Shown piece after piece: positions 1 to 8,346 of a DNA stretch of 64,000 nucleotides (its first letter is position 1; every line of letters starts with the position of its first letter). The stretch comes from Sansalvadorimonas sp965243775. GTDB taxonomy: Bacteria > Pseudomonadota > Gammaproteobacteria > Pseudomonadales > Endozoicomonadaceae. The stretch spans positions 62,001 through 126,000 of the forward strand of contig CBDEWF010000018.1 in NCBI GenBank assembly GCA_965243775.1. Direction: 5' to 3'. The notes below the pieces were generated by a model that saw nothing but the letters and a program-made list of their open reading frames with translations, made no database searches and had not been told where the DNA came from. The position numbers and the translations under genes are program-made.

Positions 1-693
1 TGTGATCCCTCGTTATGGCAGGCTCAGGCTTTTCCATGTGGCACCTATGATGACGGCAGATACAAGAGCTATTTTGGCCGTGGTGCCAAACAACTGAGTT
101 ATAACTACAACTACGGACCGTTTTCTTACTCGATCTATGGAGATGTTAACAAGTTACTCAATGAACCGGGGTTGGTCGCCAGTACCTGGTTGAACCTGGC
201 CAGTGCAGTCTTTTTTTACCTCTATCCTCAATCGCCAAAACCAAGCATGCTACATGTCATAGATGGAACCTGGAAGCCGAATGCTAATGATAGAGATAAT
301 GGGCTTGTACCTGGATTCGGTGTGACAACCCAGATAATCAACGGTGGTGTTGAATGTGGAGGTAAGACTGAACATCAGCAGTCCCAGAGTCGCATTGATT
401 ACTATAGAAAGATCGCTGCTTACCTGAATGTTCCTGTACCGGAAAATGAAGTGCTGGGCTGTGCCGGTATGAAACAGTTCGACGCCAATGGTGCAGGTGT
501 TCTGCTGGTGTACTGGGAAGAAGATTGGGGCTGGTCACCGGATACGCCAACCGGGAAGACTTACAAGTGCCAGCTGGTTAGCTACCAGGGACCATACTCA
601 GCATTTAATGACGATGATTATGTCCGTTGTGTTGAAAACAAGTTTGATGTTGAAATTATCAAGAGTGCTGAAGACAACCATACAGGCCACTAA
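1..693 (+). CDS. GH19 chitinase, 3' part (5' end outside window)
   Basis: Glycoside hydrolase family 19 endochitinases cleave beta-1,4 linkages in chitin and are usually secreted. The frame is open from base 1, so the first in-frame ATG (172) is internal and the true start lies upstream. Family landmarks occur in order: YFGRGAKQLSYNYNYG near residues 25-40, STWLNLASAVFFYLYP near 60-75, QSPKPSMLHVIDGTW just after, and PGFGVTTQIINGGVECGG near 105-122. These match the C-terminal half of the GH19 fold. The catalytic glutamates of the family should lie in the missing N-terminal half. No chitin-binding module is visible after the catalytic domain. Family assignment is secure; secretion and substrate are inferred. 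Confidence 0.88.
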   Translation, partial: CDPSLWQAQAFPCGTYDDGRYKSYFGRGAKQLSYNYNYGPFSYSIYGDVNKLLNEPGLVASTWLNLASAVFFYLYPQSPKPSMLHVIDGTWKPNANDRDNGLVPGFGVTTQIINGGVECGGKTEHQQSQSRIDYYRKIAAYLNVPVPENEVLGCAGMKQFDANGAGVLLVYWEEDWGWSPDTPTGKTYKCQLVSYQGPYSAFNDDDYVRCVENKFDVEIIKSAEDNHTGH

Positions 694-759
694 TGGGCAA
701 AGAGTGTCCAGCATTTCATTTGCCATTTGGAAGGCGAGGGCTTTGGCAGACCTCAAACA

Positions 760-825
760 TTAGACCACTTCATTAAGTTGCTGCTGTTCGTCGGCGGACA
801 GGTTAATACGGTATTGAGCTGGCAT
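760..825 (-). pseudogene. IS630-type transposase N-terminal relic
   Basis: On the minus strand an ATG at 825 opens a 21-residue peptide, MPAQYRINLSADEQQQLNEV plus V, then TAA at 762-760. The MPAxYxxxLxxxEQxxL start is typical of IS630-family transposases, which are about 340 residues long, so this would be a terminal remnant. Other frames just below it hold short stretches that could be more decayed coding sequence, but nothing continuous. It is too short for certainty. Confidence 0.4.
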
Positions 826-1008
826 GGGAAATCCTGATCTGAGTCAGGAAAGGATGCCAGAATGAATATTTCAGGCATTGCTATAGGGCAAACAAATCGG
901 ATTAGTGTACTTTAGTGTTGACAGAGTTTCTGACACATTTGTCAGTGCAGTAAACAGGGAATGTAGATAAATTACTTCAAAGGGAGCGCGTTTATACAAG
1001 TTTATACG

Positions 1009-1269
1009 ATGGGACATATGGAAGCAATCACAAGTTATTTAAAAGATGTTTGTTCAAGTACACTCAGTAAAACAACAAAAATAGAGCTACTTTCAGGAAG
1101 AAATGACTCTGGTGCTCCAGCACTTTATTATGCATCTTTCGTTGGGGATGTGGATCTTTTTGCATGTTTTATTAATAGCCTTGCTGAGGAACCCGGTTTA
1201 ACTGATTTAGAAATAAAGGGAATTGATAAGTGCCTCACATCTGGGCATTACATGCTGGGAAATGTCTAG
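1009..1269 (+). CDS. Ankyrin-like repeat protein fragment
   Basis: An 86-residue ORF. The stretch LLSGRNDSGAPALYYASFVG followed by DVDLFACFINSL has the helix-turn-helix pattern of an ankyrin repeat (D-x-G-xx-ALxxAxxxGxxxxxxxxL). Such repeats are usually parts of much larger proteins, often host-directed in symbionts. It ends 12 bp before the 3' end of an IS630 transposase gene on the other strand, so the parent gene was probably cut by that insertion. It may now be non-functional. The ankyrin assignment rests on one repeat and is moderate. Confidence 0.45.
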   Translation: MGHMEAITSYLKDVCSSTLSKTTKIELLSGRNDSGAPALYYASFVGDVDLFACFINSLAEEPGLTDLEIKGIDKCLTSGHYMLGNV

Positions 1270-1280
1270 GAGTTAAGTAC

Positions 1281-2369
1281 TCAGACAAATGAAATCATAT
1301 ATTCCTTACCGAACTGATCGAATACCCTTTTTAGTTCTTTTTCGAATTCATCAAAGCTCATCACCTTCATGATATTCAGCCATTCGTACTTGACCTTATT
1401 CCACAGAATCTCAATCAGATTCAGTTCTGGTGAATAGGTCGGCAAGTAGCAGACGATCAGCTTCTTTTCGAGCATCCAGTCATCCAGCTTTGCCCGGAAC
1501 TTCTTACAGGTATGAATGCTAGCATTGTCAACGACAACCAGCGTATACCTGTCTCCAGCACTGTACTTCGGGTCTTGCATCTGCTCGGCAAAGTCTTCAA
1601 ATACACGAATGACCTCATCCCCGGTCACAGAGCCGTTGACAGGGTAGTAAAATAAGTCGTTATCACGATTCATAAAGCCCATAACGTTTATACGCTGACT
1701 ACTGGTGGCGGGCACCCTTAACTGCTCGCCCTTCTCTTGCCACGCATAAGGAATACAAGGCTGTTGGACAAAACCAGACTCGTCGAAATAGAAAAGGTTT
1801 AGCAAGTCTTCCCGTTCAGCCTCCTGAGCTTTTTTTAATGTCTGGTGGCAGCGCTCAAAGGCTTCCTGATCACGCTTGTGACGGCAGGACTTACGTACAC
1901 GTTTATAAACTAACCCGAGTTTTTTTACTACTCTCTGTAGGGTTTTCAGTGATGCAAGTTTCCCTGTTTCCTCTTCAAGCTTGGCCTGAGTATAGGAAAG
2001 GCGGCGTGGTTCTTCGGAAACCAGCTCAGCAATACGCTGGACATCCTGAGGAGTGTAGATAGGTGATGCGCCACCTCCATGGTCTTTGTACAAACCACGT
2101 ATACCCGAACACTCCCAGTCATCGATCCACCGGGAAATTGTCTGATACTGCACATCAAAGACATCAGCTAACTGAGTCAGTGAGTATCCCTTTGAGCTGA
2201 GCAATACAGCATGGGCACACTCTCTTACACAAGACTGGGGGCCATTACGCATTGCGCACTTTAGAGTATCAATGATGGCGGTGTCAGTGATGGCGTGGAC
2301 TGTCTTCTTCATCGGTGGCAGGCTCAAAACAGCGGAATGGTGAAAATATAGCACTCTGGTAAATGGCAC
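1281..2369 (-). mobile_element. IS630-family transposase gene
   Basis: Encodes a 362-residue DDE transposase for cut-and-paste transposition into TA targets (the family's usual target). An N-terminal helix-turn-helix region (GYSLTQLADVFDVQYQTISR) is followed by the catalytic triad in its usual context: D in FYFDESGF, D in VVVDNASIHT, and E in LNLIEILWNKVKYEWL. Length is normal for the family. The first ATG is at 2369; an internal ATG at 2312 (MKKTVHAITD) is an alternative. No strong Shine-Dalgarno is visible at either. I could not settle the terminal inverted repeats by eye, so only the gene is delimited. The reading frame appears intact, so the element may be active. Confidence 0.85.
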
Positions 2370-2384
2370 TATCGTACGCTGCTT

Positions 2385-2588
2385 ATGCGGTCAATATATG
2401 AAAACGGTTGGTCGGGTACTTATGGTTTGATCGATTGGTTTTCGGATGTAAAACAAGTTGTTCTAAAAAGCAAATTCTCGCATTCATTAAGACAGCAGAT
2501 AATATCTGATATTGATGGCAGCTATGAAAGCAATAGAATTGTAGATCAGCCCATGCCAAAAAATTTAGGGGGGGCGAACACTGCATGA
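2385..2588 (+). CDS. Short ORF of unknown function, possible gene fragment
   Basis: A 67-residue ORF that starts just beyond the IS630 transposase gene. It has no recognisable motif. It may be the distal remainder of a gene interrupted by the IS, but it lies in a different frame from the ankyrin-like ORF on the other side. It could also be chance. Listed because it is the only plus-strand coding candidate in this gap. Confidence 0.2.
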   Translation: MRSIYENGWSGTYGLIDWFSDVKQVVLKSKFSHSLRQQIISDIDGSYESNRIVDQPMPKNLGGANTA

Positions 2589-2600
2589 AATCTACAAAAA

Positions 2601-3054
2601 ACAAACAATTGCACTTATTGCTTGAATTCAGATGCGCTTCGCTGTTTCTGTCGCTGTTCCCTAAACTTCAGAAAATAGCCATCTCGTCATTCAATAACTT
2701 TCAAACCAGTACCGCTACCACGAAGGGCAAACCGGTCAACCGAATTCTGGTATAGATGAGTGCTCGGCTGCGGGGCATAAGATACTTCCGGCCAGTTGCG
2801 CCGCGTTCAGAAATGCCCTCGGTTGAGGGCTGTGTTGTGGTGTTGAAGGTGTTGAAGGTGTTGCCACCAACGATGAAGTAAAATGCCCGTTTAGGGGTAT
2901 GGACTCGTAGAGCCCAATGGCAGGAGATGCCCAACTCAGTGGTTGAGCGGACTAACTAAAGACACTTGACTTCTTTAAATAAACCGCGAAAGCTAGAGAA
3001 TAGAAAATTTTGTATTCAATAGCTTACGCGGGAAAGCGCGGCAACTTGTTGCAC
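2601..3054. other. Gene-free stretch with a short tandem repeat
   Basis: No gene is recognised between the fragment ending at 2588 and etfD. A 9-bp unit GTGTTGAAG is repeated in tandem near 2849-2873. A minus-strand ORF (2701-2934) reads through it but has low-complexity, unconvincing sequence. The stretch resembles decayed mobile-element DNA more than a promoter region. Confidence 0.4.
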
Positions 3055-4710
3055 CTACATGTTTGGATAGTTTGGCCCCCCGGCGCCTTCTGGTGTTACC
3101 CAGGTAATGTTCTGGGCTGGATCCTTGATGTCGCAGGTCTTGCAGTGAACACAGTTCTGGGAGTTGATCTGGAACCGTTGCACTCTACTATTTTCTTCCT
3201 CTATAACTTCGTAAACCCCGGCAGGGCAGTAGCGCTGGGCCGGTTCATCGAACTTTGGCAGATTGTCGCGAATGGGCAGGCCAGGATCGGCCAGCTGCAG
3301 GTGGCAGCGCTGATCTTCTTCATGGTTGGTATTAGAGAGAAATACGGAAGTCAGCTTGTCGAAACTGATTTCATTGTCTGGCTTGGGATAGACAATCTTT
3401 GGGCATTCTGTAGATGGTTTCATCTGTTCATGATCAGCGGAAGTGTCACGCAGGGTGAACGGTAGCTTTCCATTGAAAATGTTGATATCGACCCAAGCAA
3501 TGGCTCCGCCCAAAAAGGCCCCAAACTTGTGTAACAGCGGGCCGAAGTTACGCTGCATGTGCAGTTCACCATGGAGCCAGGAGTTATTAAAGGAGGTGGC
3601 AAAATCTTTCAGTTCTTTGCCACCTTCGTCTCCAGCTTTAATAGCTGCAAAAACAGATTCAGCTGCCAGCATGCCGGATTTCATGGCTGTATGGGAGCCT
3701 TTGATCTTGGCATTATTCATTGTACCCGCATCACAGCCAATTAACAGACCTCCTGGGAAAGTCATTTTGGGGAGGGACTGCAGACCACCTTTATTTAGTG
3801 CCCGTGCTCCGTAGGAGACCCGCTTGCCACCTTTAAGATACTGTTTGATCAATGGGTTATGCTTGAGGCGCTGAAACTCATCGAAGGGGCTGACATGGGG
3901 GTTAGAATAGTTCAGGTCAGTAATCAATCCCACAGCCACCTGGTTGTTTTCAAGATGATAGAGGAAACTTCCACCTGTTGAGCCACTCTCTGTCAGGGGC
4001 CAGCCTGCGGTATGTATCACCAGTCCAGGTTTATGCTGTTCTATCGGGATATCCCACAACTCTTTGATACCAATGCCGTAATGGGAAGGATCTTTGCCAT
4101 CATCCAGGTTGAACGTTTTAATAAGCTGTTTACCCAGATGCCCCCGGCAACCTTCGGCAAACAAGGTGTATTTAGCCCGCAGTTCCATGCCGGGCATGTA
4201 ACTGTCCTTGTGGCCGCCATCTTCAGCGATACCCATGTCGCCAGTAATAATGCCTTTTACCACCCCATCTTCTACCAGCAGTTCTTGGGCGGCAAAGCCC
4301 GGGAATATTTCCACACCCAGCTGTTCGGCCTGTTCTCCCAGCCAGCGGCAGAGATTGCCAAGGCTGATAATAAAGTTGCCTTCATTATGCATGGTTTTGT
4401 GGGTCATGAAGTTTGGAAATTGCTTATGCTTATCCTGACTGGTCAGGTAGTGAATCTCGTCTGCAGTCACCGGAGTGTTGAGGGGGGCACCTTTCTCCTT
4501 CCAGTCCGGAAACAGTTCATCAAGGGCATGGGGTTCAAACACGGCACCAGACAGAATATGGGCACCGATCTCTGATCCTTTTTCAACCAGGCAGACAGTC
4601 AGTTCCTGCCCGCTTTCCCGAGCCTGCTGCATCAGGCGACAGGCAGCAGACAAGCCTGCTGGGCCACCACCGACTATAACAACATCAAACTCCATGGATT
4701 CGCGTTCCAT
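3055..4710 (-). CDS. etfD: Electron-transfer flavoprotein:ubiquinone oxidoreductase
   Basis: ETF-QO is a membrane-associated FAD and 4Fe-4S protein that passes electrons from reduced EtfAB to ubiquinone. The 551 residues are normal for the family. The N-terminal FAD-binding motif VIVGGGPAGLSAACRL is near residue 10. The C-terminus carries the cluster cysteines, RYCPAGVYE and CVHCKTCDIKDP, then the conserved ending ITWVTPEGAGGPNYPNM. The ATG at 4710 is chosen because AGGAGG lies 7 nt upstream; a second ATG at 4695 is possible. It is divergent from etfB with a shared control region. It serves acyl-CoA dehydrogenases such as LiuA in this window. Confidence 0.95.
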   Translation of the reverse strand: MERESMEFDVVIVGGGPAGLSAACRLMQQARESGQELTVCLVEKGSEIGAHILSGAVFEPHALDELFPDWKEKGAPLNTPVTADEIHYLTSQDKHKQFPNFMTHKTMHNEGNFIISLGNLCRWLGEQAEQLGVEIFPGFAAQELLVEDGVVKGIITGDMGIAEDGGHKDSYMPGMELRAKYTLFAEGCRGHLGKQLIKTFNLDDGKDPSHYGIGIKELWDIPIEQHKPGLVIHTAGWPLTESGSTGGSFLYHLENNQVAVGLITDLNYSNPHVSPFDEFQRLKHNPLIKQYLKGGKRVSYGARALNKGGLQSLPKMTFPGGLLIGCDAGTMNNAKIKGSHTAMKSGMLAAESVFAAIKAGDEGGKELKDFATSFNNSWLHGELHMQRNFGPLLHKFGAFLGGAIAWVDINIFNGKLPFTLRDTSADHEQMKPSTECPKIVYPKPDNEISFDKLTSVFLSNTNHEEDQRCHLQLADPGLPIRDNLPKFDEPAQRYCPAGVYEVIEEENSRVQRFQINSQNCVHCKTCDIKDPAQNITWVTPEGAGGPNYPNM

Positions 4711-4917
4711 GACTGACCTCCTGCTGTGGCTTAGCGGCTAATTACTTATGCCTGTTTTAGTTTATAAGAATTCAAACAGTTGTTTTAAGTTTGCCGCATT
4801 ATACGTCCGGGACAGCTTTTAGCCAACGGCATACTGCCAATTTGCTTCGAGATATACCTATTCATTATTTCCTGAAGTAAAGGAATATATTCAAAAGAAC
4901 TGTACGTATTGTCTCGC

Positions 4918-4931
4918 CAAACGATCGTTTG
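4918..4931. promoter_or_regulatory. PsrA-type operator between etfD and etfBA
   Basis: The palindrome CAAACGATCGTTTG matches the published Pseudomonas PsrA pattern, C/GAAAC-N2-4-GTTTG/C. PsrA is a TetR-family sensor of long-chain fatty acids that controls etf and beta-oxidation genes. The site sits in the divergent intergenic region and is nested inside an outer inverted repeat (GTACGTATT ... AATACGTAC, about 4902-4940). Motif and location agree; binding is inferred. No psrA gene is in the window. Confidence 0.6.
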
Positions 4932-5053
4932 AATACGTACTTTACTGCTGTTAAACTCGATTTCGCGAACAGGGGGTGAGGAGGTTTGCGCCTTTGCAGA
5001 GCTCTACTCACAAACCGCTCTAGCCCAATAAATAAAAGGAAGGCTGCAAACAT

Positions 5054-5803
5054 ATGAAGGTTCTTGTAGCTGTTAAGCGCGTCATTGATTACAACGTGAA
5101 AGTACGCGTAAAGCCCGATAATAGCGATGTTGATCTCACCAATGTCAAAATGGCCATCAACCCTTTCTGTGAGATAGCAATAGAAGAAGCAGTCCGCCTG
5201 AAAGAGCAGGGTGTGGCAACTGAAATCGTAGTGGTTTCCATGGGGCCAAAAGAGTGTCAGGAGCAGATTCGTACCGCTTTGGCTCTCGGAGCCGATCGTG
5301 GCATTCAGGTTCAGACAGATGAAAAGCTGGACTCACTGGCTGTTGCCAAACTCTTGAAAGCCGTTTGTGATCAGGAAAAGCCTGAACTGATCATCCTTGG
5401 CAAACAGTCTATCGACAGTGATAACAATCAGACTGGTCAGATGCTGGCGGCATTGTCTGGTCTGCCCCAGGGCACTTTCGCTTCGGAGGTGAAAGTGGAA
5501 GATGGTAAGGTCAATGTAACCCGTGAAGTCGACGGGGGACTGCAGACCGTCTCCCTGAGCCTGCCTGCTGTGGTTACCACCGACCTGCGCCTGAACGAGC
5601 CACGCTATGCCTCGTTGCCCAATATCATGAAAGCCAAGCGCAAGCCTCTGGATGTCAAGACTCCGGAAGATTTTGATGTCGCTATAACTTCTACTATCTC
5701 CTTGGTGAAGGTTGAGCCACCGGCTGAACGTGAGGTGGGAATCAAGGTTGGCAGCGTCGATGAGCTGATCGAAAAACTCAAGAACGAGGCGAAGGTGATC
5801 TGA
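5054..5803 (+). CDS. etfB: Electron-transfer flavoprotein beta subunit
   Basis: EtfB is the small subunit of the soluble ETF dimer that collects electrons from acyl-CoA dehydrogenases. The protein is 249 residues, the standard length. It begins MKVLVAVKRVIDYNVKVRVK and contains the family segment VEPPAEREVG near the C-terminus, with the ADP-binding loop and DNNQTGQMLA in the middle. The start is supported by an AAGGAAGG Shine-Dalgarno about 9 nt upstream. The stop overlaps the etfA start (TGATG), so the two are translationally coupled. Transcription probably depends on the promoter region holding the PsrA-like site. Confidence 0.96.
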   Translation: MKVLVAVKRVIDYNVKVRVKPDNSDVDLTNVKMAINPFCEIAIEEAVRLKEQGVATEIVVVSMGPKECQEQIRTALALGADRGIQVQTDEKLDSLAVAKLLKAVCDQEKPELIILGKQSIDSDNNQTGQMLAALSGLPQGTFASEVKVEDGKVNVTREVDGGLQTVSLSLPAVVTTDLRLNEPRYASLPNIMKAKRKPLDVKTPEDFDVAITSTISLVKVEPPAEREVGIKVGSVDELIEKLKNEAKVI

Positions 5804-6732
5804 TGAGTATTCTTGTCTTAGCAGAACATAACAATGCCAGCCTCAATGCTGCAACACTGGCTGTAGTGGCTGCAGCCAGGGCTGTAGGTGATGACATTCA
5901 TATTCTGGTAGCTGGTCATGACTGTGGTGCTGTTGCTGAGGCAGCAGCCCAGGTTGAGGGTGTCAGCAAAGTCCTGGTTACTGATGATGCAGCCTATACC
6001 CATCAGCTGGCTGAAAATGTCAGTGTACTGGTGGCAGAAGCCGGGCAGGGTTACAGCCATATACTGGCAGCTGCGACGACCACCGGTAAGAACATTATGC
6101 CCCGGGCAGCCGCTCTTCTGGATGTTGATCAGATTTCCGATATTGTCGGAGTGGAAGGCCCGGATACCTTCCGCCGTCCTATCTATGCTGGTAATGCTAT
6201 TGCTACAGTTCAGTCATCTGCGGCAGTGAAGGTGATTACAGTCAGGGGAACAGCCTTTGATAATGTTGCTGCAACGGGGGGCAGTGCTTCAGTTGAACAG
6301 CTGGCTGCAGCCGGCGATGCCGGGACATCTTCCTTTGTTGGTGAAGAGATGGCTGTATCAGACCGCCCGGAGCTGACAGCAGCAGATATTGTTGTTTCTG
6401 GTGGCCGTGGAATGGGTAATGGTGAGAACTTCGAAATTCTCTACGGTCTGGCCGACAAACTGGGGGCGGCTGTTGGTGCCTCCCGCGCCGCTGTCGATGC
6501 TGGTTTTGTGCCGAATGATATGCAGGTAGGTCAAACTGGCAAGATTGTTGCGCCTGAACTTTATGTTGCCGTAGGTATTTCCGGCGCCATTCAGCATCTT
6601 GCAGGTATGAAAGAGTCCAAGATAATTGTTGCTATCAACAAGGATGAAGAGGCTCCTATTTTCCAGGTGGCCGATTACGGACTGGTCGCAGATCTGTTTG
6701 AAGCCGTACCGGAAATAACCGGTAAGCTTTGA
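5803..6732 (+). CDS. etfA: Electron-transfer flavoprotein alpha subunit
   Basis: EtfA carries the FAD and pairs with EtfB. The 309 residues match the family. The C-terminal FAD-binding region is clear: VVSGGRGMGNGENFEILYGL near residue 198 and GQTGKIVAPELYVAVGISGA near 245-265, ending in INKDEEAPIFQVADYGLVAD. Its ATG overlaps the etfB stop by one base pair step. A strong hairpin follows and ends the operon. Confidence 0.96.
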   Translation: MSILVLAEHNNASLNAATLAVVAAARAVGDDIHILVAGHDCGAVAEAAAQVEGVSKVLVTDDAAYTHQLAENVSVLVAEAGQGYSHILAAATTTGKNIMPRAAALLDVDQISDIVGVEGPDTFRRPIYAGNAIATVQSSAAVKVITVRGTAFDNVAATGGSASVEQLAAAGDAGTSSFVGEEMAVSDRPELTAADIVVSGGRGMGNGENFEILYGLADKLGAAVGASRAAVDAGFVPNDMQVGQTGKIVAPELYVAVGISGAIQHLAGMKESKIIVAINKDEEAPIFQVADYGLVADLFEAVPEITGKL

Positions 6733-6763
6733 CCTGACATTGATGAGTGCACGGGCCCTGTGC

Positions 6764-6804
6764 AAAAAAGCCCGTACCAGCCTCAGGCTGGTGCGGGCTT
6801 TTTA
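6764..6804. terminator. Bidirectional terminator between etfA and pabB
   Basis: A near-perfect stem (GCCCGTACCAGCC / GGCTGGTGCGGGC, loop TCA) is flanked by AAAAAA on the left and TTTTT on the right. It can therefore end transcripts of etfBA on the plus strand and pabB on the minus strand, which converge here. Confidence 0.9.
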
Positions 6805-6813
6805 ATAAGAAAG

Positions 6814-8286
6814 TTACATAAAGTTCTTCTCAAGTCCTCTGACAAGATTTCTAATTTTTGTCAGCGACTCTTCGTATTCGCTGTTGCAGTCAGAATCTGC
6901 AACAATGGCACCGCCACCCCAAGTGTGTATATTTTTACCATCAGCTACCAGCGTACGAATAGGAATATTGGTATCCATATTGCCATTGCAGCTGATATAA
7001 CCAATAGCACCACAGTAAACAGCCCGGGCCTCAGGCTCCAGTTCCCGAATGATTTCCATGGAGCGAATTTTTGGTGCACCAGTCACTGACCCACCAGGGA
7101 AAGCATCTCTTAGCAGATCAATATTATTACTCTGTTCGGCCAGTTCCCCGGTAATGGTACTGACCATGTGGTGAACATTGGCATAGCTTTCCAGGCCAAA
7201 CAGAACTGGAACCCTGATGCTGCCGGGACGACAGTTTCGGCCGAGATCATTGCGTAGAAGATCAACAATCATAAGGTTCTCAGCACGATCCTTGGGGCTG
7301 TTGATCAGTTCATCTGCCAAGGCCTGGTCGGCATCCATGGTGTTACCCCGTGGACGTGTGCCTTTAATTGGCTTGGTTTCGATAACCCCATTTTCTGATT
7401 GCAGCAGCCGCTCTGGTGAGTGGCTGAGAATCCGGGCACCGGGGTAATCAATATAGGCGGCAAAGGGGGTTGGACTCAGCTCCCTGAGCTTGCGATAGGC
7501 TGTTAATGGATTGCCCTGATAAGTAGATGAGAATCGCTGAGTCAAGTTGACCTGATAACAGTCACCCGAATGTATCCACTCTAAAATCTGTTCAAAGGAG
7601 TGGTTGTAACGGGAACGGGAAGTGTCGGGAGTAAACTGCTCTTTTAGTCGAAAATCAGATTGGCTGCCCGCTGGGTTTATTTTTTCGTTAAGTGCGGCTT
7701 TCACCCGTTCTTTCTTGCTTTCGGAAATATCCGGGTGAAAGAACAGTTCACAGGTTTGATTCTGATGATCGGTTATCACTGCCCACAGATAAAGACCGAT
7801 GATCATATCAGGAATAGAGCTCTGTCGTGAAGGTATTCGCCCTGGTTCCAGCATAGCGTTGAGCTCATATCCCCAGTATCCTGCCAGACCACCGGTAAAA
7901 GGAAAGTTGCTTTCAGACAGGGGCGTTATGCCATGAAGCTGGATATCCAAAGTGGTGAAAGGAGAGCTGTCAGACTCGTACTGACAATTTTTATCTGGAT
8001 CCCGAACCAAGATTTTTCCTTCACGGACGGTGGTCACAAGTTCGGGGCCTGCGGTAATAATATCGTAACGGCCAGAACTGCTCTGACCTGAACGACAGCT
8101 GTCCAGCAGTAGTCCATAGCCAAGTTGTTTTACCCGCTCGAGCCAGTCGCATGGGTTGTCGAGGTAGGGTAACGGTACAGTCTGACAAGACTGTGAGAAA
8201 GTATGCGGCACAGAGAAAACGCCATATTCGTGTCTTGCAAAGTTAGGCGGATTGTACTGATGACAATCAGAGGGTAAAAGTCGCAA
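6814..8286 (-). CDS. pabB: Aminodeoxychorismate synthase component I
   Basis: PabB converts chorismate plus ammonia (from PabA) to 4-amino-4-deoxychorismate in folate synthesis. The 490-residue protein has the chorismate-binding enzyme fold: HSPERLL, IKGTRPRG, the long FPGGSVTGAPKIRSMEII motif, and YCGAIGYIS near the C-terminus. The N-terminal domain is of the TrpE/PabB type. Anthranilate synthase component I is the main alternative, but overall sequence and solitary context favour PabB. The gene converges with etfBA. An IS1182 element lies about 60 bp upstream of its start, so the native promoter may be partly displaced. Confidence 0.88.
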   Translation of the reverse strand: MRLLPSDCHQYNPPNFARHEYGVFSVPHTFSQSCQTVPLPYLDNPCDWLERVKQLGYGLLLDSCRSGQSSSGRYDIITAGPELVTTVREGKILVRDPDKNCQYESDSSPFTTLDIQLHGITPLSESNFPFTGGLAGYWGYELNAMLEPGRIPSRQSSIPDMIIGLYLWAVITDHQNQTCELFFHPDISESKKERVKAALNEKINPAGSQSDFRLKEQFTPDTSRSRYNHSFEQILEWIHSGDCYQVNLTQRFSSTYQGNPLTAYRKLRELSPTPFAAYIDYPGARILSHSPERLLQSENGVIETKPIKGTRPRGNTMDADQALADELINSPKDRAENLMIVDLLRNDLGRNCRPGSIRVPVLFGLESYANVHHMVSTITGELAEQSNNIDLLRDAFPGGSVTGAPKIRSMEIIRELEPEARAVYCGAIGYISCNGNMDTNIPIRTLVADGKNIHTWGGGAIVADSDCNSEYEESLTKIRNLVRGLEKNFM

Positions 8287-8346
8287 GTCAATAAAATGTG
8301 AATAAACACCTGCAAAATTATCCTGTTTTATAGAGAGCGCCTCTAG

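Noticed and set aside
2701..2934. Minus-strand ORF of 77 codons over a GTGTTGAAG repeat
   Set aside because: Low complexity and no family resemblance; probably non-coding repeat DNA.
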